Shown: positions 15,581-24,590 of the stretch, piece after piece | Layout: every line of letters starts with the position of its first letter | Position numbering within the stretch: position 1 is the first letter of the stretch | Source: JADFQT01 sp965216025 | GTDB taxonomy: Bacteria; Chloroflexota; Dehalococcoidia; Lucifugimonadales; UBA3495 | Length of the DNA stretch: 64,000 nt | NCBI GenBank assembly: GCA_965216025.1 | Contig: CBDCEX010000017.1 | Coordinates: 620,001 to 684,000, forward strand | Direction: 5' to 3' | Made by a program: the position numbers and the translations under genes | The notes under the pieces: model-generated | Database searches by the model: none | The model's input: only the letters and a program-made list of their open reading frames with translations | What the model was told of the DNA's origin: nothing

Positions 15581-16822
15581 ATGACAACTCTTAATAACAA
15601 CTCCGAACCTGGCGCAGGCCCGCTGAGCGGCTACCGGGTGTTGGACTTTGGCTGGGTTCTGGCCGGAGCGATTCCCGGCATGGTGCTGGCCGATATGGGA
15701 GCACAGGTCATTAAGGTTGAGACTCGAAGGCGGCTGGACTACATGCGTTTGGGCCGGCCCATAACCGGAGACCAGCCGGACCCAGAACAAAATCCCATGT
15801 TCCACAACGTTAATCGCAACAAAATGGGCATCACGCTGAATACCGCTGATCCCGCTGGACTTGACCTGGCTCTGAAGCTGGCTGCCTGTAGCGATGTGGT
15901 CATAGAAAATTTCTCTCCCGGCGTGATGGACCGGCTTGGGCTGGGCTATGAGCAAATCAGGGAAGTCAACCCCACTGTCATCATGGCTTCTATATCTTCC
16001 ACCGGCCAGTCTGGACCCCTCCGTGACCTGCGGGCCTACGCCCCTTCCATCGGGGCCCTTTCCGGTCTGGACTCCACCATGGGATACCAAGGGGAGCGAC
16101 CCTTGGGATTGAAGCACGCCTTCGGTGATATTTGTGGCGCCCTGCACACGGTTTTTGCCGTCTCCGCGGCGCTGTACCGCAAGAAACAAACGGGAAAAGG
16201 TCAATATATCGACCAGTCGATGTTGAGGGCCACCGTGGTAACCAATGGGATTGGCCTGATGGAATACGCCATGACCGGGCGAGTTCTTCAGACGCGAGGC
16301 AACTTCGACCCGACTATGGCGCCCTATGGAAATTACCCCTGTGCCGGTGACGATGAGTGGGTATCTATTGCCGTTGCTAGTGAAGATGAGTGGCAAGGTA
16401 TGATCGCGGCGCTGGGTAATCCCGAGTGGGCTGAGCAGCCTGCCTTCTCCAGCAAATACCAGCGGCTGAAAAACCGGGAACAATTGGACGCCCAGCTTGC
16501 CCGGTGGACCTGTTCCCGTTCGGCGGAGGAAATCACCGAATTACTGCAGAGTCACGGAGTTGCGGCTATGCCGGTGATGAGTGCCGAGCGGAGGCTTTTC
16601 AACCCTCACTTCCGAGCCCGGGGGTTGTACGCCGATATCGAGCACCCTTCCCTGGGTGCCGAGCCCATTTTTAATCTTATGTGGAACTTGAGCAAGACCC
16701 CCTCTCGAATCAGTAGGCACGCTCCGCTGCTGGGAGAACACAACCGCCAGGTCTTCTGCGATATACTGGGCATGCCGGAGGCGGAAGTCGAGAAGCTGGA
16801 GAATTCCCAAGTAATCTGGTAA
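15581..16822 (+). CDS. CaiB/BaiF family CoA-transferase 2
   Basis: 413 residues starting MTTLNNNSEPGAGPLSGYRV. It shows the family N-terminal block (VLDFGWVLAGAIPGMVLADM), NRNKMGITLN, the Asp-bearing KGQYIDQSMLR and the C-terminal LLGEHNRQVFCDILGM. The N-terminus is closer to copy 4 than to copies 1 and 3, so the cluster holds two subtypes. It sits 51 bp after copy 1 and 32 bp before the hot-dog gene, consistent with one operon. Confidence 0.92.
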   Translation: MTTLNNNSEPGAGPLSGYRVLDFGWVLAGAIPGMVLADMGAQVIKVETRRRLDYMRLGRPITGDQPDPEQNPMFHNVNRNKMGITLNTADPAGLDLALKLAACSDVVIENFSPGVMDRLGLGYEQIREVNPTVIMASISSTGQSGPLRDLRAYAPSIGALSGLDSTMGYQGERPLGLKHAFGDICGALHTVFAVSAALYRKKQTGKGQYIDQSMLRATVVTNGIGLMEYAMTGRVLQTRGNFDPTMAPYGNYPCAGDDEWVSIAVASEDEWQGMIAALGNPEWAEQPAFSSKYQRLKNREQLDAQLARWTCSRSAEEITELLQSHGVAAMPVMSAERRLFNPHFRARGLYADIEHPSLGAEPIFNLMWNLSKTPSRISRHAPLLGEHNRQVFCDILGMPEAEVEKLENSQVIW

Positions 16823-16854
16823 ACCCTAGGCCTAACCAGTCGCAAGGAATTGAT

Positions 16855-18084
16855 ATGACCCAAGAAAGACAAGAACAGGTGGTCCAGACTCTGCCGGAAG
16901 TGGATGGAATTTCCGATGATGCCGTATCCAAGGCCAAAGCCATGGTCGGCACTCGGCTACGCACCGAGCAGTACGTCCGTGACGCTTCGTTGGGCGCGCT
17001 CCTGAACTTCGTTAATGGTATCGGCGACACCAACCCACTTTTCCGCGACCTGGAATACGCCGGTTATACCAAGTACGGCTCAGTCATCAGCCATCCCTGC
17101 GCCCCCTACATGCGCCACTGGTCGGGCCGGACCCGATGGGGACTCCCCGGCGTCCACGGCTTCTTCGCGGGCAACGACTGGGAATTCTTTCGGGTTATGC
17201 GGCCGGGAGATGCCGTCAACTGCGTGGAACGGGTGTTGGATGTCCAGGAGAAGCAGAGCGCCTACTCCGGCAGGCTGGTCATCCAGTATGTTGAGACTAT
17301 CTATAGTAACCAGCGGGATGAAATGGTGGCGCGGGTGGTAGGTTGGTGCACCAGACACCAACGCCAGGCTTCCCGGGAGCGGGGCAAGTACGCCGACGTA
17401 CCCAAGCGGCACGAATATTCGCCGGCGGAGTTGGAGGCCATCGATCAGCAAGTCTTGAGTGAAGAGGCTCGGGGCGGCGCCACCCGTTACTGGGAGGATA
17501 CCCAGATTGGCGAGGAACTGACGCCCATTGTCCGAGGTCCCCTTTCTCTACAGGACGTGAGCGCCTTCCTGGTAGGCACCGGGCGTTCCAGCGCCCACGG
17601 GGTATTGCTGCGAGAGGCGCTGCGTCATCCGGACCACTTCTTTAGAAACCCGGAGTCCGGTGGCGGGTTGGAATATACGGGCATAGGCCACATGAGGGAC
17701 TCGGTGGCTGAAGCCGTGGGAGTTCCAGGCGCTTACGACTATGGCCCGCAGCGAGTTTCCTGGATGGGCACTTTGATGACCAACTGGATGGGCGACGACG
17801 CCTTCTTGAAACGCCTGCGGGTCGAGTGCCGCCGCTTCAACGTCTACGGGGACACCCAGTGGTGCAAGGGCAAGGTGACCCGAAAGTATTCGCATAACGG
17901 TACTCCCCTGGTGGACGTCGAGATATGGGCCGAAAATCAGCGCGGGGAGGTAACGGCCCCGGGCATGGCTACGGTCATGCTTCCCTCCCGGAACCCCCAC
18001 TTTCCCTGGTTCACCGACGGCAGCAACCTCAACCTTCGGGAGGTGCCCCAACACGAGGATGCACCTCCAATCTTGCCGGCCTGA
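16855..18084 (+). CDS. MaoC-like double hot-dog dehydratase/hydratase
   Basis: 409 residues, RBS AAGGA before ATG 16855. The N-terminal half resembles the FAS1-like/MaoC dehydratase domain (VNGIGDTNPLFRDLEYA, HPCAPYMRHWSG), and the C-terminal half resembles a second hot-dog (FLVGTGRSSAHGVLLREA, WCKGKVTRKYSHNGTPLVDVEIWAENQRGE). Such proteins hydrate or dehydrate acyl-CoAs. Its position between CoA-transferases 2 and 3, six bases before the latter, points to one acyl-CoA pathway. The exact substrate is not inferable. Confidence 0.8.
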   Translation: MTQERQEQVVQTLPEVDGISDDAVSKAKAMVGTRLRTEQYVRDASLGALLNFVNGIGDTNPLFRDLEYAGYTKYGSVISHPCAPYMRHWSGRTRWGLPGVHGFFAGNDWEFFRVMRPGDAVNCVERVLDVQEKQSAYSGRLVIQYVETIYSNQRDEMVARVVGWCTRHQRQASRERGKYADVPKRHEYSPAELEAIDQQVLSEEARGGATRYWEDTQIGEELTPIVRGPLSLQDVSAFLVGTGRSSAHGVLLREALRHPDHFFRNPESGGGLEYTGIGHMRDSVAEAVGVPGAYDYGPQRVSWMGTLMTNWMGDDAFLKRLRVECRRFNVYGDTQWCKGKVTRKYSHNGTPLVDVEIWAENQRGEVTAPGMATVMLPSRNPHFPWFTDGSNLNLREVPQHEDAPPILPA

Positions 18085-18090
18085 CTTTCG

Positions 18091-19341
18091 ATGGTGGTGA
18101 CGCCGGATCCCAACCGTGTCAGCCGCGGGCCGCCCAGCGCCTTGGGTGGAATTAGCGTGCTGGAAATTACCAGCATGGTCGCCGGCCCCTACTGCGGCAA
18201 GTTGTTGGCTTCCCTGGGAGCCGAGGTTATCAAGGTCGAAACTCCGGCCGAGGGAGACCCTTCCCGGCGTCGCGGCCCCTTCCCTGAGGATGTCCCTCAC
18301 CTAGAGAGCAGCGGGACCTTCCTATACCTAAATACCGGCAAAAGGAGCCTGACCCTGAATCTGGAAGACCCCCAAGGGCTGGTTATTCTGGCGGAGCTGA
18401 TGCCGAGGATCGACGGCCTAGTTCATGACCTGCGCCCGGCCCAGGCTGGACCAGTTGGACTGGACCCGGAGTCCTTGCGGCAGACCAATCCCCACCTGGT
18501 CGTTACCGCTTTGACCCCCTACGGCAGCACCGGACCCTACGCGGATTACCAGGGATATGACATTAACGTGTTCCATGCCGGTGGAGAAGGGAAGCTGCTG
18601 CCCAATGGTCTGGCCCTGGACTATTATCCGGAGCGGGCGCCCCTGGTGGCTGGCAGCAACATGGGCTCCTATCAAGGGGGGGTGACTGCCGCGGTGGGAA
18701 CGGTAGCCGCGTTATATTCAGCAAAGTATGGGGCAGAGAACGGTCGGGGCGGACAGTACCTGGATTGCTCCATGCAGCAGGCCCAGCTGGCTGTCGGTTA
18801 CATTCCCATTCAGAGATTGGAGTCGGAAGGAATTGTTGAAGACCGATTCTCCCGGTTTTTCCGCATCGGCGGGGTCATGCCGGCCCAGGACGGCTACGTT
18901 GAGCTGCTGACCCTGGAGCCCCGCCAGTGGCAAGGCCTGATCGAATTCCTGGGGAATCCGGAATGGGCCAGGGAAGAGCATTTTGGTGACCCGGCCACCT
19001 ACGGCCCCGAGCTAAACAGAAGGTTGCGGGAATGGTTCAGCAAGCACTCCAAAGACTGGCTATACCGGCAGGCCCAGGCCCACGGGGTTCCGGTGGCACC
19101 CTACTACACACCGGCGGAGGTGTTCACCAGTTCCCAGCAGCGGGAGAGGCAGTTCTTCCGGACGGTCGGGCACCCCGAGGCCGGCGAGCTGGAGTACCCC
19201 GGTTTGCCCTTCCACTTCAGTGAAACATCGGAGGAAACCCGGCGAGCGCCGCTGCTGGGAGAGCACAACTCGGAAATTCTCGCTAGCATAGGATATAACC
19301 AGCAGGACCGGGTAGACCTGGCTCGAGCCGGAGTGATCTAA
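18091..19341 (+). CDS. CaiB/BaiF family CoA-transferase 3
   Basis: 416 residues. ISVLEITSMVAGPYCGKLLASLGAEVIKVE, ALTPYGSTGPYADYQGYDIN and GGQYLDCSMQQA (catalytic Asp). Closest in layout to copy 1, sharing the PYCGKLLA start, the GDPSRRRGPF-type block and the YxxYQGYDIN motif. Only six bases separate it from the preceding gene, so translation is probably coupled. Confidence 0.92.
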   Translation: MVVTPDPNRVSRGPPSALGGISVLEITSMVAGPYCGKLLASLGAEVIKVETPAEGDPSRRRGPFPEDVPHLESSGTFLYLNTGKRSLTLNLEDPQGLVILAELMPRIDGLVHDLRPAQAGPVGLDPESLRQTNPHLVVTALTPYGSTGPYADYQGYDINVFHAGGEGKLLPNGLALDYYPERAPLVAGSNMGSYQGGVTAAVGTVAALYSAKYGAENGRGGQYLDCSMQQAQLAVGYIPIQRLESEGIVEDRFSRFFRIGGVMPAQDGYVELLTLEPRQWQGLIEFLGNPEWAREEHFGDPATYGPELNRRLREWFSKHSKDWLYRQAQAHGVPVAPYYTPAEVFTSSQQRERQFFRTVGHPEAGELEYPGLPFHFSETSEETRRAPLLGEHNSEILASIGYNQQDRVDLARAGVI

Positions 19342-19705
19342 CACCGGAGTTACCCTTGAAAAGGGGGATTTAGGCGGATTTCCCTAAAGGCTGGCTGCTC
19401 AGACCGTGTTTAGCCATGAATCCAAGGCTCGTCAATATCGTAGAGAGTGTTTAATAAGTTTCTTGACTTCCGGACTCAAAGTGGCATCCAGGTTTAAGCT
19501 TCAGCTTCCTCTCCCCTTGTGGGAGAGGATTGAGGCGAGGGGTATCACCCTCATCCCAACCTTCTCCCATCAAGGGAGAAGGGGCTATTATCAGGCCATA
19601 CCGGGATACGTATTATTCTTTTCTAGCGCGGACGATGCGGCAGGCTTTTTAAGCACCCTCTTAGGGAATTCGAGATAGATTCTGAGGGCCAACCCGGGAG
19701 ACAGC
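19342..19705. other. Intergenic with a genome-repeat-like inverted repeat
   Basis: Around 19508-19586, CTCCCCTTGTGGGAGAGG and TTCTCCCATCAAGGGAGAAG form an imperfect inverted repeat, a widespread type of dispersed bacterial repeat. It splits the CoA-transferase cluster and may mark an operon boundary. No gene is seen. Confidence 0.5.
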
Positions 19706-20929
19706 TTGGTAAAAAAGGAAATGGGTTTCGGCGCTGTTGACGGGCCATTGCTGGGGATCCGGGTCGCTGACTTCTCGGTACACGCCGCCGGACCCTTCGC
19801 CGGAGAAATGCTGGCGGAGATGGGCGCGGACGTGATAAAAGTGGAGAGCGCCGCCCGGCTGGACATCACCCGGCGGCCCCATGTCATGTACGGCAAGCCT
19901 CCTTCCAGTTTCGAGCAGGTAAACGCCAACAAGCGCTCGGTGACCCTCAACTTAAAAGAAGCCAGGGCAGTGGAGTTGGCCCTGGAACTGGTCGGAATAA
20001 GCGACATCGTCCTGGAGAATTTTCGGCCCGGAGTAATGGACCGATTGGGATTGGGTTACCCCCAGCTTAAGGAGGTAAAACCGGATATCATCCTGGTGTC
20101 TCTATCTTCCAATGGTCAAACTGGTCCGGAAAGCCGGTACGCCGGCTATGCGCCGATGTTCGCGGCTCTGGGAGGCCTGGGCCACTTGACCGGCTACCCG
20201 GACGCTCCACCGGTGGAATTGCGCCATGCCATGGACCACACCGGCGGCATGGTGGCTGCTTTTGGAGCCGTGGCTGCCCTTTGTGCCAAGAGCGCTCACA
20301 ACCTGGGACAGCACGTTGATCTTTCGGTTCGGGACGTCGCCACCTCTTTCATCGGCCCGGCCCTGCTGGATTACGCCATGAATCGGCGGGAGCATTTTAG
20401 AAAAGGGAACCAGGACGAAGTCATGTCGCCCCACGGTGTTTACCGATGCCAAGGGGAGGACAAATGGGTCAGCATTGCCGTGGGGTCCCGAGCCGAATGG
20501 CAAGGACTTATCAGGGCCCTGGGCCAACCCGAGTGGGTGACGGAGGATCAATTCGGAGATGCCTATTTGCGCTGGCAGAATAGGGATGCCCTGGACCAGC
20601 GCTTGGAGGAGTGGACTACTTGGTTCACACCCCAGGAAGTTACTGATCTGCTGCAGCGGGAGGGTGTGGCCGCTTTTCCTTCCCTGGCCGCAGACCAGCT
20701 CTTGAGGGATCCCCATTTACAGACCCGGCAAGCTTTCCCCTCGGTAGAACATCCCGAGAAGGGCCGGCAGAGGGCCGTAGCTCCACCTTGGAAGTTTTCC
20801 GGGACTCCCGCCCAGGTGGATCGGTGGACCCCCGACCTGGGAGAGCACAACCTGGAGGTCTTTCACCGACTTCTGGGACTAACTGCCGAGGAGGTGGAGG
20901 AACTGTCGCAGGCGCAGGTCATATGGTGA
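19706..20929 (+). CDS. CaiB/BaiF family CoA-transferase 4
   Basis: 407 residues from TTG 19706, preceded by GGGAG at 5-nt spacing; an in-frame ATG at 19721 has AAGGA too close. LLGIRVADFSVHAAGPFAGEMLAEMGADVIKVE, VNANKRSVTLNLKEARAVELAL, ILVSLSSNGQTGPESRYAGYAPMFAALGGL, and GQHVDLSVRDV with the catalytic Asp. More like copy 2 than copies 1 and 3. Confidence 0.9.
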   Translation: MVKKEMGFGAVDGPLLGIRVADFSVHAAGPFAGEMLAEMGADVIKVESAARLDITRRPHVMYGKPPSSFEQVNANKRSVTLNLKEARAVELALELVGISDIVLENFRPGVMDRLGLGYPQLKEVKPDIILVSLSSNGQTGPESRYAGYAPMFAALGGLGHLTGYPDAPPVELRHAMDHTGGMVAAFGAVAALCAKSAHNLGQHVDLSVRDVATSFIGPALLDYAMNRREHFRKGNQDEVMSPHGVYRCQGEDKWVSIAVGSRAEWQGLIRALGQPEWVTEDQFGDAYLRWQNRDALDQRLEEWTTWFTPQEVTDLLQREGVAAFPSLAADQLLRDPHLQTRQAFPSVEHPEKGRQRAVAPPWKFSGTPAQVDRWTPDLGEHNLEVFHRLLGLTAEEVEELSQAQVIW

Positions 20930-21019
20930 CGAACCGGTGGAGAAGAACCGGGTCCCTATTCGTCTCACGCTCCGCCTCAGAGCCGGTGTCAAAAGCATCG
21001 ATGCGCCCTGTGGCGGTTT

Positions 21020-21113
21020 ATTCGTCGCTCCGGCGAAAGCCGGAGCCTAGGTGCCGCCACCTGGTTGATGGGCGGATGACGCTGGATTCCGGCCTGCGCC
21101 GGAATGACGTGCA
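21020..21113. repeat. Palindromic dispersed repeat
   Basis: GCTCCGGCGAAAGCCGGAGC and GATTCCGGCCTGCGCCGGAA are two hairpins joined by about 50 bp ending ...ATGACG. The same motif type (CATTCCGG...CCGGAATCC) occurs inside the MITEs at 30204 and 32437. Confidence 0.7.
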
Positions 21114-21174
21114 GAGGACGCAAATTACACGATTTTGGTCAACGCAATTCTTTGCCAAGGAAATAGGAGGAAGG

Positions 21175-22389
21175 ATGACGACTCTAACCGATGAAATCAG
21201 TGGCATGCGACTTATCTCCCACCATGATCTGAATGGCTTCGGCAACATCGGAGAGGGTGTGGCGCTGCACCAAACCTCTGATGGACGCCGTATATATTAC
21301 ATGGCCCACGAGAGCGGGCCCAAGGACGTTACGGGCGTCGACGTAACTGACCTCAATAATCCCAAGCTAATCGCTCAGACTGAATTGGACTATCCCCACC
21401 TTCGCTCCAACTCGCTGGCCATCGTTGGCAATATCATGCTGACTGCCTATCAATCCCATGCCCACGGTCAGGCCGGCGTGGGCATGGGCGTCTATGACAT
21501 CAGCAAGCCGGAAGACGTGAGACGAATCGGCTTCTACGATGCGTCCGGCCCCAATTCCAAGGGATGCCACTGCCTCTGGTGGGTAGACGGGGAGTACGCT
21601 CATTTGGCCACCGGCACTCCGGACTCCAAGCCTACCGACTTCAAGGATGACCAATTCTACGTGATATTGGATGTGAAAGACCCCACCAATCCCCGGGAAG
21701 CCGGTCGCTGGTGGTTCCCGGGAACCCAGGAGGGCGACGGCGTGGCCCCGCCAGCCCGTCATCCCGACTACGATACTGGTCACAGCTTGCACAACGCTAA
21801 TGTCTATCCAGAGCGCCCCGACCGTGCATACACCGCTTGGAAGGATTCGGGCGTGGTGATCCTGGATATTGCCGATATGTCCAAGCCCGCCATGATCAGC
21901 AACGTGAATTTCGCACCGCCCTTTCCGGGATTCGCCCACACCGTGCTGCCCCTCTTCAACAGGAACCTGCTGGTAGTTACCCAGGAAGCCACTCGGATGA
22001 ATGGTGAAGACCATCCCAAACTGGTTTGGCTGATGGACAATCGGCTAGAAACCAACCCGGTGATCATCAGCACCCTGCCTATGGGAGACACCGACGATTT
22101 CTTTAGCCGGCCCGGTCGCTACGGCGCGCACAACGTCTACGAGAATTCCCCAGGGCCCACCTGTTACCATTCTGAGGATTTGATTTTCGCCACCTTTTTT
22201 AATGGTGGGATGCGAGTGTTCGACATTAGCAATCCCTTCCAGCCCCAGGAGGTAGCTCACTTCGTTCCGCCTTTGACTGAAGGAGCCTCATCGGTAGGTG
22301 TCAACGATGTTCACGTGGACGAAAACGGAATAATTTACGTTACTGACCGTATCAAAGGCGGTCTGTACATTCTGGAGCTTACAATCTGA
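21175..22389 (+). CDS. LVIVD-repeat beta-propeller protein
   Basis: 404 residues. ATG 21175 has a strong AGGAGG four bases upstream, so the longer open frame upstream is not used. Repeated blocks of the form (V/I)xDVxDxxNPxxxG (VDVTDLNNPKLIAQTEL, ILDVKDPTNPREAGRW, VFDISNPFQPQEVAHF, ILDIADMSKPAMISN) are LVIVD repeats that build a beta-propeller. No signal peptide is seen, unlike many family members. Histidines in GCHCLWW and TGHSLHNANVY could bind metal, but no function is established. It follows the CoA-transferase cluster. Confidence 0.75.
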   Translation: MTTLTDEISGMRLISHHDLNGFGNIGEGVALHQTSDGRRIYYMAHESGPKDVTGVDVTDLNNPKLIAQTELDYPHLRSNSLAIVGNIMLTAYQSHAHGQAGVGMGVYDISKPEDVRRIGFYDASGPNSKGCHCLWWVDGEYAHLATGTPDSKPTDFKDDQFYVILDVKDPTNPREAGRWWFPGTQEGDGVAPPARHPDYDTGHSLHNANVYPERPDRAYTAWKDSGVVILDIADMSKPAMISNVNFAPPFPGFAHTVLPLFNRNLLVVTQEATRMNGEDHPKLVWLMDNRLETNPVIISTLPMGDTDDFFSRPGRYGAHNVYENSPGPTCYHSEDLIFATFFNGGMRVFDISNPFQPQEVAHFVPPLTEGASSVGVNDVHVDENGIIYVTDRIKGGLYILELTI

Positions 22390-22479
22390 ACTCGCCCAAC
22401 CCGCTGCCGGCAGTGGGGGACCGGCACTGCCTAACCCCCCACTTCATACCTACCTGAAGTCCCGCAGCAACTACCGGAC

Positions 22480-22740
22480 TTGGAGCCGGCTCCGGTTCTC
22501 GAGCCGGAGCAAGCCCGGTTCAGGTTGTTCGACTTCATCACCAACTTCTTGAAAAACGCGGCCCAGAGCCAACCTCTGATGCTGGTTTTAGATGACCTTC
22601 ACTGGGCCGACCACTCTTCACTCATGTTTTGGGAGTTTGTCAGCAAAGAGATATCCAACGCCAGGGTGATGCTTCTGGGCGCCTACCGCCACGTGGAGGT
22701 TGGCCGGCGTCACCCCCTTGCCCAGGTTGTGGCCGGGCCA
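22480..22740 (+). pseudogene. AAA/STAND ATPase fragment of a large regulator
   Basis: LEPEQARFRLFDFITNFLKNAAQSQ followed by the Walker B-like PLMLVLDDLHWADHSS and LLGAYRHVEV. It is nearly identical to the minus-strand segment at 48350-48549. Neither the P-loop upstream nor the TPR region downstream is present, so this is an isolated piece of the kinase/AAA/TPR/LuxR family found at 37-59 kb. Confidence 0.75.
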
Positions 22741-23294
22741 ATCGTCTGCCTGGTCAAAAAAGAAGGCGGCCTTAGCTGGACTTTGTACATTCGAGCCGCG
22801 TAGGTGGGCGTATCTGTGAGGCGGTCGTATAGGGCGGCTGGGACTTTTTCACTGTCGCTGTCGCGCCTAGACATTGAAAAACCCCCAGACGACATCCACA
22901 GATGGCGGCGCACTAATTCCATCGTTACTGGTTTATGGTTACTGGCTTTTGTACAAAGTCGAGCTTAGATGAGTCTCGGATACCTGCTTGCGTCTTTAGG
23001 GGCTCCTAAAGTAGCTTCGAAAGACTTGGAGAAGGCCCGAATCTGCTGATTGGTTTATCGGAGCGGATGGGCTTTCCCAACGGCTCCCGCTAATGGAGCC
23101 ACGGAATAAACAGCCGATCTTCCCCTGACGGCCTTTGGCCAAATTAGATATTTAGCGGTAGTGCCACCCAGCTGTCCAACATGCCAAATGTCGTGTACGA
23201 GGCAGTAACTCGGCCTTGAGATCCAAGGCGGCTGATGCCACAAAATCAACAAAGCCCGTTAAGGATGCAAACGATTTCAATTCTTGCAGGCGGT
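22741..23294. other. Intergenic, nothing recognised
   Basis: A short minus-strand frame (about 23152-23297; LQELKSFASLTGFVDFVASA...) has no family I can name. It abuts the CTAG MITE at 23295 and may be the tail of a disrupted gene. Confidence 0.4.
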
Positions 23295-23473
23295 CTAGAA
23301 ACTCGGACGGAAACCCCGATTCTTCCCAAGTCGTCGTTTTCTTAGCGACGATTGTCGATGTAACAGTGGGTTCTTGAACCGTATTACAGACACTATCATG
23401 CCACATAAGACTATAATACGTCTGTCTGGCGTAGCGCGAAACCCGCCCAATGGCTTTCCGGCCAGACCTCTAG
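23295..23473 (+). mobile_element. CTAG-ended MITE, copy B (179 bp)
   Basis: Same length and almost the same sequence as copy A (3638-3816), from CTAGAAACTCGGACGG to CCGGCCAGACCTCTAG. The high identity implies recent movement. Confidence 0.85.
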
Positions 23474-24088
23474 GCGATTCCCTGCAGCAGTTTGCGTTCC
23501 TCATCAGTCAGATTACCGACCTGCCGACATCATTGGATAATTGAGACTGCCGCTGGACCATTCACCAAAGGAAAGTGCAGGATTTGTGGAGAGAAGAGGG
23601 ACTTCAGCAACTCAGTTGAGACAGGGAGGGGCTGGATTCCCCGGAATAAGCTGGATTCCCCGGAATAAGAAGGAGAAGTAGCAGCGGGCAACTCTTGTTG
23701 TGTCTATTAATTGATGATGTTGAAATATGCCCTGGTACTGATTAAGTAGCTTAATTAGCGCAAGCTAAATCTGAGGTTGCCCGCTGCCAGAGGGAATTTT
23801 ACAACTCAGGGTAGGTGTGACGCCAAGTTGTAATGGAGTAGGCTTTAATCAGATTGAGGTTTTAGAATTGCGCCCAGCGGGACCTTATACTTGGCGCCAC
23901 TGGGACTTTGAGGAGGAGGATGGACCAACTCCTCCTTTTTTTATTAAAACTTCTTGAGGCAGCGAAGGTAGTGAAACCAAGTTGCGGAGAGGAATAGCTG
24001 CCGTGGAGAGTTGTAATGTGGGGTATGCGTTAAGCAACATTCGGTCCAGCTACGGACTGGCGCAAGGACAACCAAGCGAGGAGACAAT
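23474..24088. other. Intergenic with a 19-bp direct repeat
   Basis: GCTGGATTCCCCGGAATAA is repeated back to back around 23631-23668. Otherwise no gene is recognised except the terminator listed at 23911-23943. Confidence 0.5.
23911..23943 (+). terminator. Rho-independent terminator
   Basis: GGAGGA arms (within 23912-23920) pair with TCCTCC (23930-23935), followed by a T7 run. No protein gene lies directly upstream on this strand, so it may end a small RNA or a decayed gene. Confidence 0.65.
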
Positions 24089-24514
24089 ATGGATGATCCT
24101 TTTATGCTAGAACGCTTCGTAGACGCTCAAAATCCCGTCTATTGTCGGGTGTGTGCCGAACTGCAACAAGGATTCAAAAGAAGTCACTGGATGTGGTTCA
24201 TTTTTCCTCAGATTGAAGGTCTGGGACACAGTCCCATGGCCAGGAAGTTTGAAATTTCCTCGCTAGAAGAGGCCAAGGCTTATTTACGACACCCTATACT
24301 GGGATCACGTTTGATTCATTGTACAAAGCTGGTCTCTCAAACCAAAGGACGACCAATCAATGAAATCTTAGGATACCCCGATGATTTGAAATTCCGATCG
24401 TCCATGACCCTATTTGCCCACGCCACACCTGATAACCAGGTCTTTGAAGATGCCCTTCAAAAATATTTTGAGGGTCAGTATGATCCTATATCGCTTGAGA
24501 GAATGGTCGCTTAA
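24089..24514 (+). CDS. DUF1810 family protein
   Basis: 141 residues from ATG 24089 with a GAGGAG site. DPFMLERFVDAQNPVYCRVCAEL, RSHWMWFIFPQIEGLGHSPMARKF, EAKAYLRHPILGSRL and FRSSMTLFAHA are the hallmark blocks of DUF1810, a small cytosolic family of unknown biochemical role. The base composition is visibly lower in GC than the CoA-transferase cluster, and it is paired with the DUF2235 gene 76 bp downstream, suggesting joint acquisition. Confidence 0.88.
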   Translation: MDDPFMLERFVDAQNPVYCRVCAELQQGFKRSHWMWFIFPQIEGLGHSPMARKFEISSLEEAKAYLRHPILGSRLIHCTKLVSQTKGRPINEILGYPDDLKFRSSMTLFAHATPDNQVFEDALQKYFEGQYDPISLERMVA

Positions 24515-24590
24515 AGGTGATCAGCGGAAACTCCTCATGTATCATGGATTTACTACCTTGGTAAAAAAGGGGGTCCAGGCCAATATCAGT

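Noticed and set aside
15578..16483. 301-codon minus-strand ORF opposite CoA-transferase 2
   Set aside because: Codon-bias shadow. The plus strand carries all CaiB/BaiF motifs.
20788..21174. Upstream extension of the LVIVD protein
   Set aside because: It overlaps CoA-transferase 4 and a palindromic repeat; a strong AGGAGG directly precedes ATG 21175.
24414..24590. N-terminal extension of the DUF2235 protein
   Set aside because: It overlaps the DUF1810 gene in another frame and lacks family similarity; ATG 24591 starts the conserved domain.
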